DNA of 63,982 bases, taken from positions 1 to 63,982 of the forward strand of contig NZ_JHVK01000020.1 in the NCBI RefSeq assembly GCF_000620105.1, in the 5' to 3' direction. Origin of the DNA: Microvirgula aerodenitrificans DSM 15089. GTDB lineage: Bacteria; Pseudomonadota; Gammaproteobacteria; Burkholderiales; Aquaspirillaceae. This document shows positions 28,730 through 37,254 of this stretch, piece after piece. Numbering within the stretch: position 1 is the first letter of the stretch; the number at the start of each line of letters is the position of its first letter. The notes below the pieces were generated by a model. It was given only the letters and a program-made list of their open reading frames with translations. It had not been told where the DNA came from and made no database searches. Position numbers and translations under genes: made by a program.

Positions 28730-31602
28730 TGGTACGAAAGAAAAAAATTATCAAATCATCACTGCGCGAGCAGGATCCGCACCTGGATCGGGAAAAGCAG
28801 AAGTACGATAACCCGTTGCCCAGTAGGGAGTTTTTGCTCGAAATCCTCCAGAAAGAGGGGGCGCCCATGACTGCAGAAGAATTGGGGCGTCTGCTCGATA
28901 TTCGTGACGATGAATGGACATTCTTCACCCGTCGCCTGCGTGCGATGGAGCGCGAAGGCGAAGTTGTCGTCAATCGCAAGGGCGCGGTCTGCATTGCGGA
29001 CAAGCTGGATCTGATCCGGGCGACGCTGATCGGCCATCGTGACGGCTTCGGTTTTGCCCGGCCCGAAGATGGCGGTTCCGATCTGTTCCTGTCGGAACGC
29101 GAGATGCGCAAGGCGCTGCATGGCGACCGGGTCATGGTGCGCGAGAGCGGGACCGACCGTCGTGGCCGCCGCGAGGGCACCATCGTCGAAGTGATCGACC
29201 GGGTGAACACCACCCTGGTCGGCCGCCTGCACCGCGAACGCGGCGTGCTGCTGGTCGTGCCCGAGGACCGGCGCATCAACCAGGACCTGCTGATCGAGCA
29301 GGATGGCGATGCCGGCGCCGAGCCGGGCCAGGTGGTGGTGGCCGAGATCGTGGTGCCGCCGACCCGCTACGCGCAGCCGATCGGCCGCGTGCGCGAGATC
29401 CTCGGCAACTATGCCGACCCGGGCATGGAGATCGAGATTGCGCTGCGCAAGCATGCGCTGCCGTATCGCTTCCCCGATGAGGCCGTGGCCCAGGCCAAGG
29501 ACACGCCGAAGAAAGTCCGCAAAAAAGACCACAAGGACCGGGTCGACCTGCGTGACCTGCCGCTGGTAACCATCGACGGGGAAACCGCACGCGACTTCGA
29601 CGATGCGGTCTATGCAGAGAAGGCCGGCAAGGGCTGGCGGCTGATCGTGGCGATTGCCGACGTCAGCCACTATGTCGAGCCCGGCGATGCGCTGGACGTG
29701 TCCGCCTATGAGCGCGGCAACTCGGTCTATTTCCCGCGCCGGGTGATTCCGATGCTGCCGGAAGCGCTCAGCAACGGCATCTGCTCGCTGAACCCGGATG
29801 TCGAGCGCCTGTGCATGGTGTGCGACATGCAGGTAACGCCGAAGGGCGAGGTCAAGCGCTACCAGTTCTATCCGGCGGTCATGCAGTCCAAGGCCCGCCT
29901 GACCTACAACCAGGTCTGGGACTGGATCGAAAGCGGTGTCGAGCATCCGCTGAAAAAGCAGATCGATACGCTGTATGCCCTGTTCCAGGCATTCCGTGAT
30001 ACGCGTGCGCAGCGCGGCGCGATCGACTTTGACACGGTCGAAACGCAGATGGTGTTCAACGATGACGGCAAGATCGACCGCATCGTGCCGGTGGTCCGCA
30101 ACGAGGCGCACAAGCTGATCGAGGAATGCATGCTGGCGGCCAACGTCTGCTCGGCCGACTTCCTGCTCAAGCACAAGCAGCCGTGCCTGTACCGCGTGCA
30201 TGAAGGGCCGACGCCGGAGAAGCTGGAGAACCTGCGCAACTTCCTGCGCCTGTCCGGGCTGAGCCTGGGCGGCGGCGACAAGCCGGGCGCCAAGGATTAT
30301 GCGCTGCTGGCCGAACAGATCAAGGGACGCCCGGACAGCCCGGTGCTGCAGACCATGCTGCTGCGCAGCCTGCAGCAGGCGGTCTATACGCCGGACAACC
30401 TGGGTCACTTCGGTCTGGCATTCGAGGCCTATACCCACTTCACCAGTCCGATCCGTCGTTACCCCGACCTGCTGGTTCATCGTTCGATCAAGGCCGTGCT
30501 GCAGGACAAGAAGTACAAGCCGGTGCAGAAGTGGGCGATTCTCGGCCAGCATTGCTCGACCACCGAGCGGCGTGCCGACGAGGCGACCCGCGACGTCGAG
30601 AGCTGGCTGAAGTGCTACTACATGCGCGACAAGGTCGGCAGCGTGTTTACCGGCACCATCAGCGCGGTGACCGCGTTCGGCATCTTCGTGCTGCTGAAGG
30701 ACGTTTACGTCGAAGGCCTGCTGCACATCTCCGAACTGGGGCGTGATTACTTCCACTACCGGCAGGACATCCAGTCCATCGTCGGCGAGAAGAGCGGCGT
30801 GCGCTATGCGCTCGGCGATCCGATCACGGTGAAGGTGGCGCGTGCCGATCTGGAAAGTGCGCAGATCGACTTCGTGCTGGCACCCCAGGAACGCAACGGC
30901 AATGGAAACGGCAATGGCAAGCCGTCCAGGGGTGACACGCCGCCGGCCAAGGCTGCGCCGGTCGTCGCGCGTGAGCCCGCTACCGGCAAGCCTGGGCGTG
31001 AGCGCCAGGGCAAGCAGAAACAGATGGCGGCGAAACCGGCCCCCGTGTCCAGGCCCGCTCCGGTGCCACCGGCCCCCGCCAAGGCTGCGCCGGTGACTCA
31101 GGCCAAGGCTGCGCCAGTGACACCGGCCAAGGCTGCGCCAGCTCCCGCGGCCAGACCGGCCCGGCAGGCCACGCCAGCGGCGAAGCCCGCGCCGGCACCG
31201 GTCACGCCGAAGCCGGCTGTTGCCAAGCCAGCAGTCAAGGCCACGCCGGCCGCAGCGCCGGTCAGGACCAGGGCAGCTGACGCTGCACCGACCGCTACCC
31301 GTGCCAAGCGTGGTGGCACCGGCCAGCGCGCGGCCTTGCTGTCGGCCCCGGTGGTGCCGTCGACGGGCGAGCCTGCCCGTCCGGAAACGCCGGCCGCTGC
31401 CGACGCCGCAAAGCCGGCACCACGCAGTCGCAAGCCGGCCACGCCGCCTGCCGCCGCTCCGGCGACGGAGACGCCGCCAGCCAGGCCTGCACGGGCGCCG
31501 CGCACGCGTACGGCCCAACCGGCCACGCCGCCGGCCGATGCCGCACCGGCCGAGCCGGCAGCCAAGCCGCCGCGCTCACGGACCCGCCGCAAGGCAGGTT
31601 GA
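28729..31602 (+). CDS. rnr: Ribonuclease R with long low-complexity tail
   Basis: 957 residues from ATG 28729 (GAGG nine bases upstream). Order: N-terminal helix-turn-helix (~35-90), cold-shock domains, RNB catalytic domain from ~270 (DFDDAVYAEKAGKGWRLIVA, with the Asp residues of the metal site), and S1 domain (~640-725, GSVFTGTISAVTAFGIFVLL). It is a processive 3'-5' exonuclease that degrades structured RNA. After ~728 the last ~230 residues are Ala/Pro/Lys/Arg-rich with near-repeats of KAAPVT and PAKAAPA, well beyond E. coli RNase R (813 residues). The tail probably binds RNA or ribosomes. Confidence 0.95.
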   Translation: MVRKKKIIKSSLREQDPHLDREKQKYDNPLPSREFLLEILQKEGAPMTAEELGRLLDIRDDEWTFFTRRLRAMEREGEVVVNRKGAVCIADKLDLIRATLIGHRDGFGFARPEDGGSDLFLSEREMRKALHGDRVMVRESGTDRRGRREGTIVEVIDRVNTTLVGRLHRERGVLLVVPEDRRINQDLLIEQDGDAGAEPGQVVVAEIVVPPTRYAQPIGRVREILGNYADPGMEIEIALRKHALPYRFPDEAVAQAKDTPKKVRKKDHKDRVDLRDLPLVTIDGETARDFDDAVYAEKAGKGWRLIVAIADVSHYVEPGDALDVSAYERGNSVYFPRRVIPMLPEALSNGICSLNPDVERLCMVCDMQVTPKGEVKRYQFYPAVMQSKARLTYNQVWDWIESGVEHPLKKQIDTLYALFQAFRDTRAQRGAIDFDTVETQMVFNDDGKIDRIVPVVRNEAHKLIEECMLAANVCSADFLLKHKQPCLYRVHEGPTPEKLENLRNFLRLSGLSLGGGDKPGAKDYALLAEQIKGRPDSPVLQTMLLRSLQQAVYTPDNLGHFGLAFEAYTHFTSPIRRYPDLLVHRSIKAVLQDKKYKPVQKWAILGQHCSTTERRADEATRDVESWLKCYYMRDKVGSVFTGTISAVTAFGIFVLLKDVYVEGLLHISELGRDYFHYRQDIQSIVGEKSGVRYALGDPITVKVARADLESAQIDFVLAPQERNGNGNGNGKPSRGDTPPAKAAPVVAREPATGKPGRERQGKQKQMAAKPAPVSRPAPVPPAPAKAAPVTQAKAAPVTPAKAAPAPAARPARQATPAAKPAPAPVTPKPAVAKPAVKATPAAAPVRTRAADAAPTATRAKRGGTGQRAALLSAPVVPSTGEPARPETPAAADAAKPAPRSRKPATPPAAAPATETPPARPARAPRTRTAQPATPPADAAPAEPAAKPPRSRTRRKAG

Positions 31603-31619
31603 CCGTGTAAGCCGATCGA

Positions 31620-31653
31620 ACAGACCCTGCCACAAGGCAGGGTCTGTTTGTTT
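31620..31653 (+). terminator. Intrinsic terminator of rnr
   Basis: A perfect 12-bp stem ACAGACCCTGCC / GGCAGGGTCTGT with a 4-base loop, followed by TTGTTT. Confidence 0.9.
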
Positions 31654-31723
31654 GGGCGTTTTCTCCACGCGCGTCCCGTGCCATGATCACCAGCCAAACC
31701 CTTCACCCTCAGCGAGCTTCGCC

Positions 31724-33103
31724 ATGACTGCCCCTGCCGCCCTGACCGCCCTGTTTGGCGACCGATGCCGGACCGATGCCGATACCCTGACCGAATACGG
31801 CCGGGACTGGACCCGCTATACCGAGCCGGCCGCGTCGGCGGTGGTGTTCCCGACCTCGCGCGATGAACTGGTCGAGCTGGTGAAACTGGCCAATCGCGAC
31901 CGGCTGGCCCTGGTGCCGTCCGGCGGCCGGACCGGCCTGTCAGGCGGCGCATGCGCCACGGCGGGCGAGGTGGTGGTCTCGATGGAAAAGATGGACCGGC
32001 TGCTCGATTTCAACCAGACCGACCGGCTGATCACGGTCGAGGCCGGCATGGTGACCGAGGTGCTGCAGCAGCACGCGCTGGAACGGGAGCTGTACTTCCC
32101 GGTCGATTTCGCCTCGCGCGGTTCGAGCCGGATCGGCGGCAATATCGCCACCAATGCCGGCGGCATCAAGGTGGTGCGCTACGGCATGTTCCGCGACTGG
32201 GTCGCCGGACTGACCGTGGTCACCGGTGCCGGCGAAGTGCTGGAACTGAACCACGGACTGGAAAAGAACAATACCGGCTATGACTTCCGCCATCTGTTCG
32301 TCGGCAGTGAAGGCACACTGGGCTTTGTCGTCGATGCCACGCTGAAGCTGGCGCGGCGGCCAAAGGAGCTGGCGGTGATGCTGCTGGCCGTACCGCAGCT
32401 CAGCGATGTGATGGAGGTCTTCAACCGGTTCCGTCGCGATATCGACCTGTCCGCATTCGAGTTTTTCTCCGACCAGGCGCTGCGTCATGTCGAGGCACGC
32501 GGGCTGGTGGCCAGCCCGTTTGCCGAGCGCGAGAACTACTACGTGGTGCTGGAGTTCGAGCGGATTGCCGACAGTGCGGAAACCATGGCACTGGACGCAT
32601 TCGAGTCACTGCTGGAAAACGGTTTCGTCACCGATGGCGTGCTGGCGCAGTCGGAAACCCAGGCCGCACAGCTGTGGCGCCTGCGTGAGGACATCAGCGA
32701 GTCGATCACGCCGCGCACGCCGTACAAGAACGACATTGCCGTGCGCCCGTCGCAGGTGCCGGCGTTCGTGGCTGAACTCGATGCGCTGCTGGCCCGGGAG
32801 TACCCGGATTTCGAGGTGGTCTGGTTCGGGCATATCGGTGACGGCAACCTGCACATCAATGTGCTGCGCCCGCTGGACATGGACATTGCCGCGTTCAAGT
32901 CCGCCTGCGAGCAGGTCAATACCCGGGTATTCGGGCTACTGCAGCGTTACCGGGGCAGCATGTCGGCCGAGCATGGCGTCGGGCTGCTGAAACGGCAGTA
33001 CCTGGACATCAGCCGCAGCGAGGCCGAGATTGCGCTGATGCGGCGGGTCAAGGCCGCATTCGATCCCAACGGCGTGATGAATCCCGGCAAGCTTGTTGCC
33101 TAA
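31724..33103 (+). CDS. FAD-linked oxidase (D-2-hydroxyacid dehydrogenase family)
   Basis: 459 residues. The N-terminal FAD-binding PCMH domain carries VPSGGRTGLSGGACAT, GGNIATNAGGIKVVRYG and FVGSEGTLGFVVDA. The C-terminal FAD-oxidase domain has HIGDGNLHINVLRP, the AEHGVGLLKRQYL motif and MNPGKLV at the end. This matches the GlcD / D-lactate / D-2-hydroxyglutarate dehydrogenase group; the exact substrate cannot be told from sequence. No GlcE/GlcF partners are nearby, favouring the single-subunit type. ATG at 31724 is chosen by family start; the ribosome binding site is weak. Confidence 0.9.
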   Translation: MTAPAALTALFGDRCRTDADTLTEYGRDWTRYTEPAASAVVFPTSRDELVELVKLANRDRLALVPSGGRTGLSGGACATAGEVVVSMEKMDRLLDFNQTDRLITVEAGMVTEVLQQHALERELYFPVDFASRGSSRIGGNIATNAGGIKVVRYGMFRDWVAGLTVVTGAGEVLELNHGLEKNNTGYDFRHLFVGSEGTLGFVVDATLKLARRPKELAVMLLAVPQLSDVMEVFNRFRRDIDLSAFEFFSDQALRHVEARGLVASPFAERENYYVVLEFERIADSAETMALDAFESLLENGFVTDGVLAQSETQAAQLWRLREDISESITPRTPYKNDIAVRPSQVPAFVAELDALLAREYPDFEVVWFGHIGDGNLHINVLRPLDMDIAAFKSACEQVNTRVFGLLQRYRGSMSAEHGVGLLKRQYLDISRSEAEIALMRRVKAAFDPNGVMNPGKLVA

Positions 33104-33147
33104 ATTTTGCACCGCCGGATCGATGGCGTTATGAAACAGCGACTTGT

Positions 33148-33230
33148 CTGAGTTGTCCACAGCTTGCCGACAGGGGAATCCACCTGGATTGGGGATGTCC
33201 ACAGCCTGCCGGCCGCTGTGGACAACTCAG
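33148..33230. repeat. Inverted and direct repeats of TGTCCACAGC
   Basis: A perfect 16-bp inverted repeat (CTGAGTTGTCCACAGC at 33148-33163; reverse complement at 33215-33230) flanks a 51-base loop. A direct copy of the inner part, TGTCCACAGC(T/C)TGCCG, occurs at 33154-33169 and 33196-33211. Each copy contains a 9-mer one or two bases off the DnaA box TTATCCACA. The repeat lies between convergent genes and reaches the stop codon of the permease gene at 33227. Confidence 0.8.
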
Positions 33231-33904
33231 ATGGCGCTGCGACGGCCCAGCCGGGCGGCGGCCAGATCCAGTGCCGTGCACAGTACGAAATACATCAGCC
33301 CGACGCACAGGAAAATCTCCAGCGGGTAGACCATCAGCTGGTTGTTGACCTGGGTGGCGACATAGGTCAGCTCGCTGACGCCGACGATATAGGCCAGCGA
33401 CGTATCCTTGATCAGCGAGATCCACTGGTTGACGAACGACGGCAGCATCATGCGCAGCGCCTGCGGCAGCACGATCAGCCGCAGCACCTGCCAGCGGGTC
33501 AGCCCGGACGACTGACCGGCTTCCCACTGGCCGCGCGGGATGGCATGGATGCCGGCCTGCACGCCATGGGCGAGATAGGCGCCGCCGATCAGTGCCAGCG
33601 CGCACACCACGGTGCCGATTTCCGGCACGTCGAGGCCGAACACGATCGGCAGCAGGAAATACACCCAGAAAATCAGCATCAGCACCGGAATGGCGCGGAA
33701 GAAGCCGATGATGGTGCTGATCAGCACATTGAGGCCGCCCCGGCTCATGGCCAGCACAATGCCGCCGGCGATGCCGAGCAGCGATGCCGCCACCCCGGCA
33801 TACGCGCTGAGCAGCAGGGTCAGCGCCATGCCGCCCAGCGGGCCATCCGGGAAATTGCCCCACAGCAGATAGTCGAAGTGATCGCCAATCACGGCCCAGT
33901 TCAT
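33227..33904 (-). CDS. Polar amino-acid ABC transporter permease (second)
   Basis: 225 residues, five membrane segments, HisM/GltK type. The inner-membrane permease signature is GVQAGIHAIPRGQWEAGQSS followed by GLTRWQVLRLIVLPQALRMM. It overlaps the upstream permease gene by four bases (ATGA), so the two are co-translated and form the heterodimeric channel. It is last in the gene group; no ATP-binding subunit follows. Confidence 0.93.
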   Translation of the reverse strand: MNWAVIGDHFDYLLWGNFPDGPLGGMALTLLLSAYAGVAASLLGIAGGIVLAMSRGGLNVLISTIIGFFRAIPVLMLIFWVYFLLPIVFGLDVPEIGTVVCALALIGGAYLAHGVQAGIHAIPRGQWEAGQSSGLTRWQVLRLIVLPQALRMMLPSFVNQWISLIKDTSLAYIVGVSELTYVATQVNNQLMVYPLEIFLCVGLMYFVLCTALDLAAARLGRRSAI

Positions 33905-34650
33905 CGCAGTTCTCCGGTCAGGCGACGGTTGCGGTTGCGCAGCTCGCGCGACAGCACCTCAAGCACGGCGATGATGCCGATGTAGAACAGCGTCGCCACA
34001 CCGAAGGCCTGGAAGGTCTTCAGCGTTTCGGTTTCGACCTGGCGCGACGCGTACGACAGCTCGGCCAGACCGATGGCCATGGTCAGCGAGCTGTTTTTCA
34101 CCACATTCATGTACTGGCCGAACAGCGGCGGCTGGGCGATGCGCAGCGCCTGCGGCAGGATGACGAAGCGCCATACCTGCCACGGTTTCAGGCCCTGCGC
34201 GGTGGCGGCCTCGAACTGGCCGCGCGCCACGCCGCGGATGCCGGCGCGGAGTTCCTCGGCGATGAACGCTGACGAATACAGCGTCAGGCCGAGCAGACCG
34301 GCGAGAAATTCGAACGATGGCCAGCCCAGCGACAGCGTGCCCAGTTGCGCCAGCACATGCGGGCTGTTGAGCCAGTTCATTGCCGCTTCCGGCAGCAGGC
34401 TGGCGGCACCGAAATACCAGAACAGCAGTTGCACCAGCAGCGGGGTATTGCGGAACAGGGTCAGCCAGGCGATGGCAGGCAGCCGCAGCAGCCACAGCGG
34501 GCTGGCGCGCAGCGCGGCGAGCACCAGGCCGAGTGCGGTGGCGGCGATGACCACCAGCAGCGACAGCCACAGGGTGACAGCGACGCCCTGGGCCAGCCAG
34601 CCGAAGTAATGGGGTTCCAGCCAGTCGATATGAAGCAGGGACGATTGCAT
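33901..34650 (-). CDS. Polar amino-acid ABC transporter permease (first)
   Basis: 249 residues from ATG 34650; a TTG eight codons upstream is also in frame and neither has a good ribosome binding site. HisQ/GltJ type: FRNTPLLVQLLFWYFG in the first half and the EAA loop region EELRAGIRGVARGQFEAATA then QGLKPWQVWRFVILPQALRI. It lies between the binding-protein gene and the second permease. Substrate is probably glutamate/aspartate or a similar polar amino acid, judged by family only. Confidence 0.92.
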   Translation of the reverse strand: MQSSLLHIDWLEPHYFGWLAQGVAVTLWLSLLVVIAATALGLVLAALRASPLWLLRLPAIAWLTLFRNTPLLVQLLFWYFGAASLLPEAAMNWLNSPHVLAQLGTLSLGWPSFEFLAGLLGLTLYSSAFIAEELRAGIRGVARGQFEAATAQGLKPWQVWRFVILPQALRIAQPPLFGQYMNVVKNSSLTMAIGLAELSYASRQVETETLKTFQAFGVATLFYIGIIAVLEVLSRELRNRNRRLTGELR

Positions 34651-34676
34651 GATGGAAAAACCGCAGAGTACCAAGC

Positions 34677-34710
34677 AAAAAAGCCCGACCGGCCATGTCG
34701 GCCAGTCGGG
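34677..34710 (-). terminator. Internal terminator between binding-protein and permease genes
   Basis: An 11-bp stem (CCCGACCGGCC / GGCCAGTCGGG on the plus strand, one G-U), 5-base loop, with A residues at 34677-34682 giving a U run on the minus transcript. Such partial terminators commonly raise binding protein over permease. Confidence 0.85.
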
Positions 34711-34767
34711 ACGGAACGGGTGAGGGCAGTCGACCGGGCTGCGTTTCAGCAGGCCGGGGACTGGCGA

Positions 34768-35583
34768 TCAGACCTTGCTGCCGATCTTGAAGTCGCCGCG
34801 CGGCAGGTAGGCCGGGCTTTTCGGGCCGAACCACTTGTCGTAGATCTTCGTCGCCTTGCCGGATTTTTCCAGATCGAGCAGCGTATCGTTGACGACCTTG
34901 ACCAGACGGTCTTCGCCCTTCGGGATGCCGATGCCCTGGTATTCGCGGGTCAGTGCGAACGGCGACACCTCGAACTGCGACTTGATCTGTGCCGGCGTAT
35001 TGGCCAGCAGGCCGATCAGCTTGGCGTCATCCTGGGTGATGGCCTGGACATTGCCCTGGCGCAGGGCGGCGAAGGCCAGCGGGGTGTCGTCATACGAAAC
35101 CACCTTCACCGTCGGGTACTTTTCCCGCAGGGTGATTTCCTGCACCGTGCCCTTGTCGGCGCCGACGCGGACCTTCTTGATATCGTCGGGCTGCTTCAGC
35201 ACGCCCTTTCTGGCGATGAACTTCTGGCCGGTGGCAAAGTACGGGATGCTGAAGTCGACCTGCTTGCTGCGCTCGTCGGTAATGGTGAAGTTGGCGGCGA
35301 TCAGGTCGACCTTGTTCGACGTCAGCAGCGGAATGCGGTTGGCCGGGTTGGTCGGGCGCAGCTCCAGCTTGACGCCGAGCTTTTGCGCCAGGGCCTGGGC
35401 GACGTCGACATCGAGGCCGACGATCTGGCGGGTCTTGGCATCAATGGAACCGAACGGCGGGTTGCTGTCGAACACGCCAACCTTCAGCACACCGGCCTTC
35501 TTGATGTCGTCGAGTTTGTCGGCCTGGGCATGCCCGGCCAGCGCGGCCAGTGCAGCGGCCAGCAGCAGAATGCGGCTTTTCAT
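34768..35583 (-). CDS. Amino-acid ABC transporter periplasmic binding protein
   Basis: 271 residues from ATG 35583 (AAGGGGA upstream). The signal peptide is SRILLLAAALAALAGHAQA. The mature protein is a type 3 extracellular solute-binding protein: LKVGVFDSNPPFGSID near the N terminus, LDVDVAQALAQKLGVKLEL, DLIAANFTITDERSKQVDFS and VGADKGTVQEITL. It delivers a polar amino acid to the permeases encoded just downstream. Confidence 0.93.
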   Translation of the reverse strand: MKSRILLLAAALAALAGHAQADKLDDIKKAGVLKVGVFDSNPPFGSIDAKTRQIVGLDVDVAQALAQKLGVKLELRPTNPANRIPLLTSNKVDLIAANFTITDERSKQVDFSIPYFATGQKFIARKGVLKQPDDIKKVRVGADKGTVQEITLREKYPTVKVVSYDDTPLAFAALRQGNVQAITQDDAKLIGLLANTPAQIKSQFEVSPFALTREYQGIGIPKGEDRLVKVVNDTLLDLEKSGKATKIYDKWFGPKSPAYLPRGDFKIGSKV

Positions 35584-35810
35584 CTTCAAATCCCCTTGAG
35601 CGGCTGGGCTCACGGCGGTAGCCGTAGCCCGGAAACAGGTGTTGTGCGGGTTGACATGCCTGCGTGCCGGCCATCGTCGTGATCTGCGGCGGGACGGCAT
35701 CGGGATGTCATGGCGCTCATCCTACTGCCACCAGACTCAGATGAAGAAATTATATTAAATCATCTTCATATATTAAATTTATATATGCGATCCGGGCGGG
35801 AGCGAAAAAT
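35584..35810. promoter_or_regulatory. Upstream region of the amino-acid transporter genes
   Basis: About 230 bases without a supported gene. The part at 35740-35790 is strikingly AT-rich (two copies of ATATTAAAT) within a GC-rich window and probably holds the promoter for the minus-strand transporter genes. No operator is evident. Confidence 0.45.
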
Positions 35811-35836
35811 GAAAAACCCTGCCGATCGGCAGGGTT
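35811..35836 (-). terminator. Terminator of azoR
   Basis: A perfect palindrome AACCCTGCCGA / TCGGCAGGGTT, preceded on the plus strand by GAAAAA, which gives a U run on the minus transcript; 24 bases after the azoR stop. Confidence 0.88.
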
Positions 35837-35859
35837 CTGACTGGCCGGGCGCGGCGGTA

Positions 35860-36462
35860 TCAGTCGGCAACCAGCTCGGCAATGCGGCTGGCGGCTTCGG
35901 CTTCGGCCTTGGCGCGCAGCTCGTCACCCATGTTCAGGCCTTCGGCGTAAACGAATTCCACCGACTTCAGACCGATAAAGCCGAGGAAATCCTTCAGGTA
36001 GCCGGTCTGGGTGTCGTGCGGCGTGCCCTGATACAGGCCGCCACGGGCCGCGAACACGGTCACCGGCTTGTCGGCGAGCAGGCCGACCGGGCCGGTCGGG
36101 GTGTACTTGAAGGTTACGCCGGCACGGGCGATCCAGTCGAAATACGCCTTCAGCGTCGACGGAATGCCGAAGTTGTACATCGGCACCGCCAGCACGATGG
36201 CGTCAGCGGCCTGGAGTTCGGCGACCAGTGCATCCGAACGGGCGATCAGCGCCTGCTGTTCCGCCGTGCGTTGTTCAGCCGGTGTGAAGAAGGCACCCAG
36301 CACGTTGCCATCGATGTGCGGCAGGGCGTCGGTGGCGAGATCGCGGGTGACGACCTTCAGCTCCGGCTGCACGGCGCGCAGGGCAGTGATGTAATTGTCG
36401 GCAAGACGGGTGGATTCGCTGACCTGGCCGCGGGCACTGCTGGTGATCTTCAGGACGTTCAT
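35860..36462 (-). CDS. azoR: FMN-dependent NADH-azoreductase
   Basis: 200 residues, flavodoxin-like fold. Family motifs are MNVLKITSSARGQVSES (FMN phosphate loop), PMYNFGIPSTLKAYFDWIAR and AGVTFKYTPTGPVGLL. It reduces quinones and azo dyes with NADH and may protect against electrophiles. GAGGAG precedes the start. It is divergent from mscL across a 163-base gap that contains an inverted repeat. No regulator gene is adjacent. Confidence 0.95.
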   Translation of the reverse strand: MNVLKITSSARGQVSESTRLADNYITALRAVQPELKVVTRDLATDALPHIDGNVLGAFFTPAEQRTAEQQALIARSDALVAELQAADAIVLAVPMYNFGIPSTLKAYFDWIARAGVTFKYTPTGPVGLLADKPVTVFAARGGLYQGTPHDTQTGYLKDFLGFIGLKSVEFVYAEGLNMGDELRAKAEAEAASRIAELVAD

Positions 36463-36548
36463 GATCGTTTCTCCTCGGGGGATTCGGTTGACAGTCAGGA
36501 TTCTACGAGCTGCAGCGCAAGTTCATAGTGGTATGTTCTGAGTGTTTC

Positions 36549-36565
36549 ATTCAGTTTTTCTGAAT
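36549..36565. promoter_or_regulatory. Candidate operator between azoR and mscL
   Basis: ATTCAG, TTTTT, CTGAAT: a 6-bp inverted repeat with a 5-base centre at 36549-36565, directly followed by TTGACG (36564-36569), which could be a -35 hexamer for mscL. Azoreductase genes are often controlled by LysR or HxlR regulators binding such repeats. Confidence 0.4.
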
Positions 36566-36625
36566 TGACGTACCATGTCACTGGTCTGCTAAAAACACGA
36601 CATCAAACAGATACGGGAATCAGGG

Positions 36626-37078
36626 ATGCTGAAGGAATTCAAGGAATTTGCCATGCGTGGCAATGTCATCGACCTGGCCGTCGGTGTGGTGATCGGTGGT
36701 GCGTTCGGTTCCATCGTCAAGTCGCTGGTCGACGATGTGATCATGCCGCCGATCGGCCTGCTGGTCGGCAAGGTCGATTTTGCCAACCTGTTCATCACGC
36801 TGAAGGAAGGCGCCACGCCGGGGCCGTATGCCAGCGTTGCTGCCGCCAAGGCCGCCGGTGCCGTCACGCTGAACGCCGGGTTGTTCATCAATGCGGTGGT
36901 CAGCTTCACCATCGTGGCCTTTGCCGTGTTCATGCTGGTCAAGGCACTGAACAAGCTGAAGCGCGAACAGGCCGGGCCGGCAGCGGAAGCGCCGACGACC
37001 AAGGAATGCAGATACTGCCTGTCCGCCGTGCCGCTGAAGGCGACCCGCTGCCCTTGCTGCACGTCACAACTCGACTGA
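36626..37078 (+). CDS. mscL: Large-conductance mechanosensitive channel with C-terminal zinc ribbon
   Basis: 150 residues. MscL core: [20 protein letters not shown], then [20 protein letters not shown] with PPIGLL, a periplasmic loop, and the second membrane helix [19 protein letters not shown]. It opens under membrane tension to release solutes on osmotic downshock. Beyond the usual helical bundle ([11 protein letters not shown]) it has four cysteines at 128, 131, 142 and 145 (CRYC and CPCC), a CxxC-x10-CxxC zinc-ribbon pattern not present in E. coli MscL. GGGAATCAGGG precedes the start. Confidence 0.96.
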   Translation: MLKEFKEFAMRGNVIDLAVGVVIGGAFGSIVKSLVDDVIMPPIGLLVGKVDFANLFITLKEGATPGPYASVAAAKAAGAVTLNAGLFINAVVSFTIVAFAVFMLVKALNKLKREQAGPAAEAPTTKECRYCLSAVPLKATRCPCCTSQLD

Positions 37079-37140
37079 ACCGGCGTTGACGCTGGCCCGG
37101 GCGACGGCGTAGCCTGTGCCGGTCCCCCTCCATTCACGAA

Positions 37141-37170
37141 CGAACGGCCTGCTGCGTTGCAGGCCGTTCG
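37141..37170 (+). terminator. Terminator of mscL
   Basis: A perfect 12-bp stem CGAACGGCCTGC / GCAGGCCGTTCG with a 6-base loop; the T content after it is low. 62 bases past the mscL stop. Confidence 0.7.
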
Positions 37171-37254
37171 CTATCCTGTTGCCCTGCAAATGCCACCGAC
37201 TCCGCCGTGCCCGTTCTGTCCTGTTCCCCGTCATTGTCATGCCGGAGGACGGTC

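Noticed and set aside
28759-31518. A 919-codon minus-strand open frame opposite rnr
   Set aside because: It mirrors the codon pattern of rnr in a GC-rich genome. Its translation is low-complexity Arg/His/Gly-rich with no domain, while the plus-strand frame is a complete RNase R.
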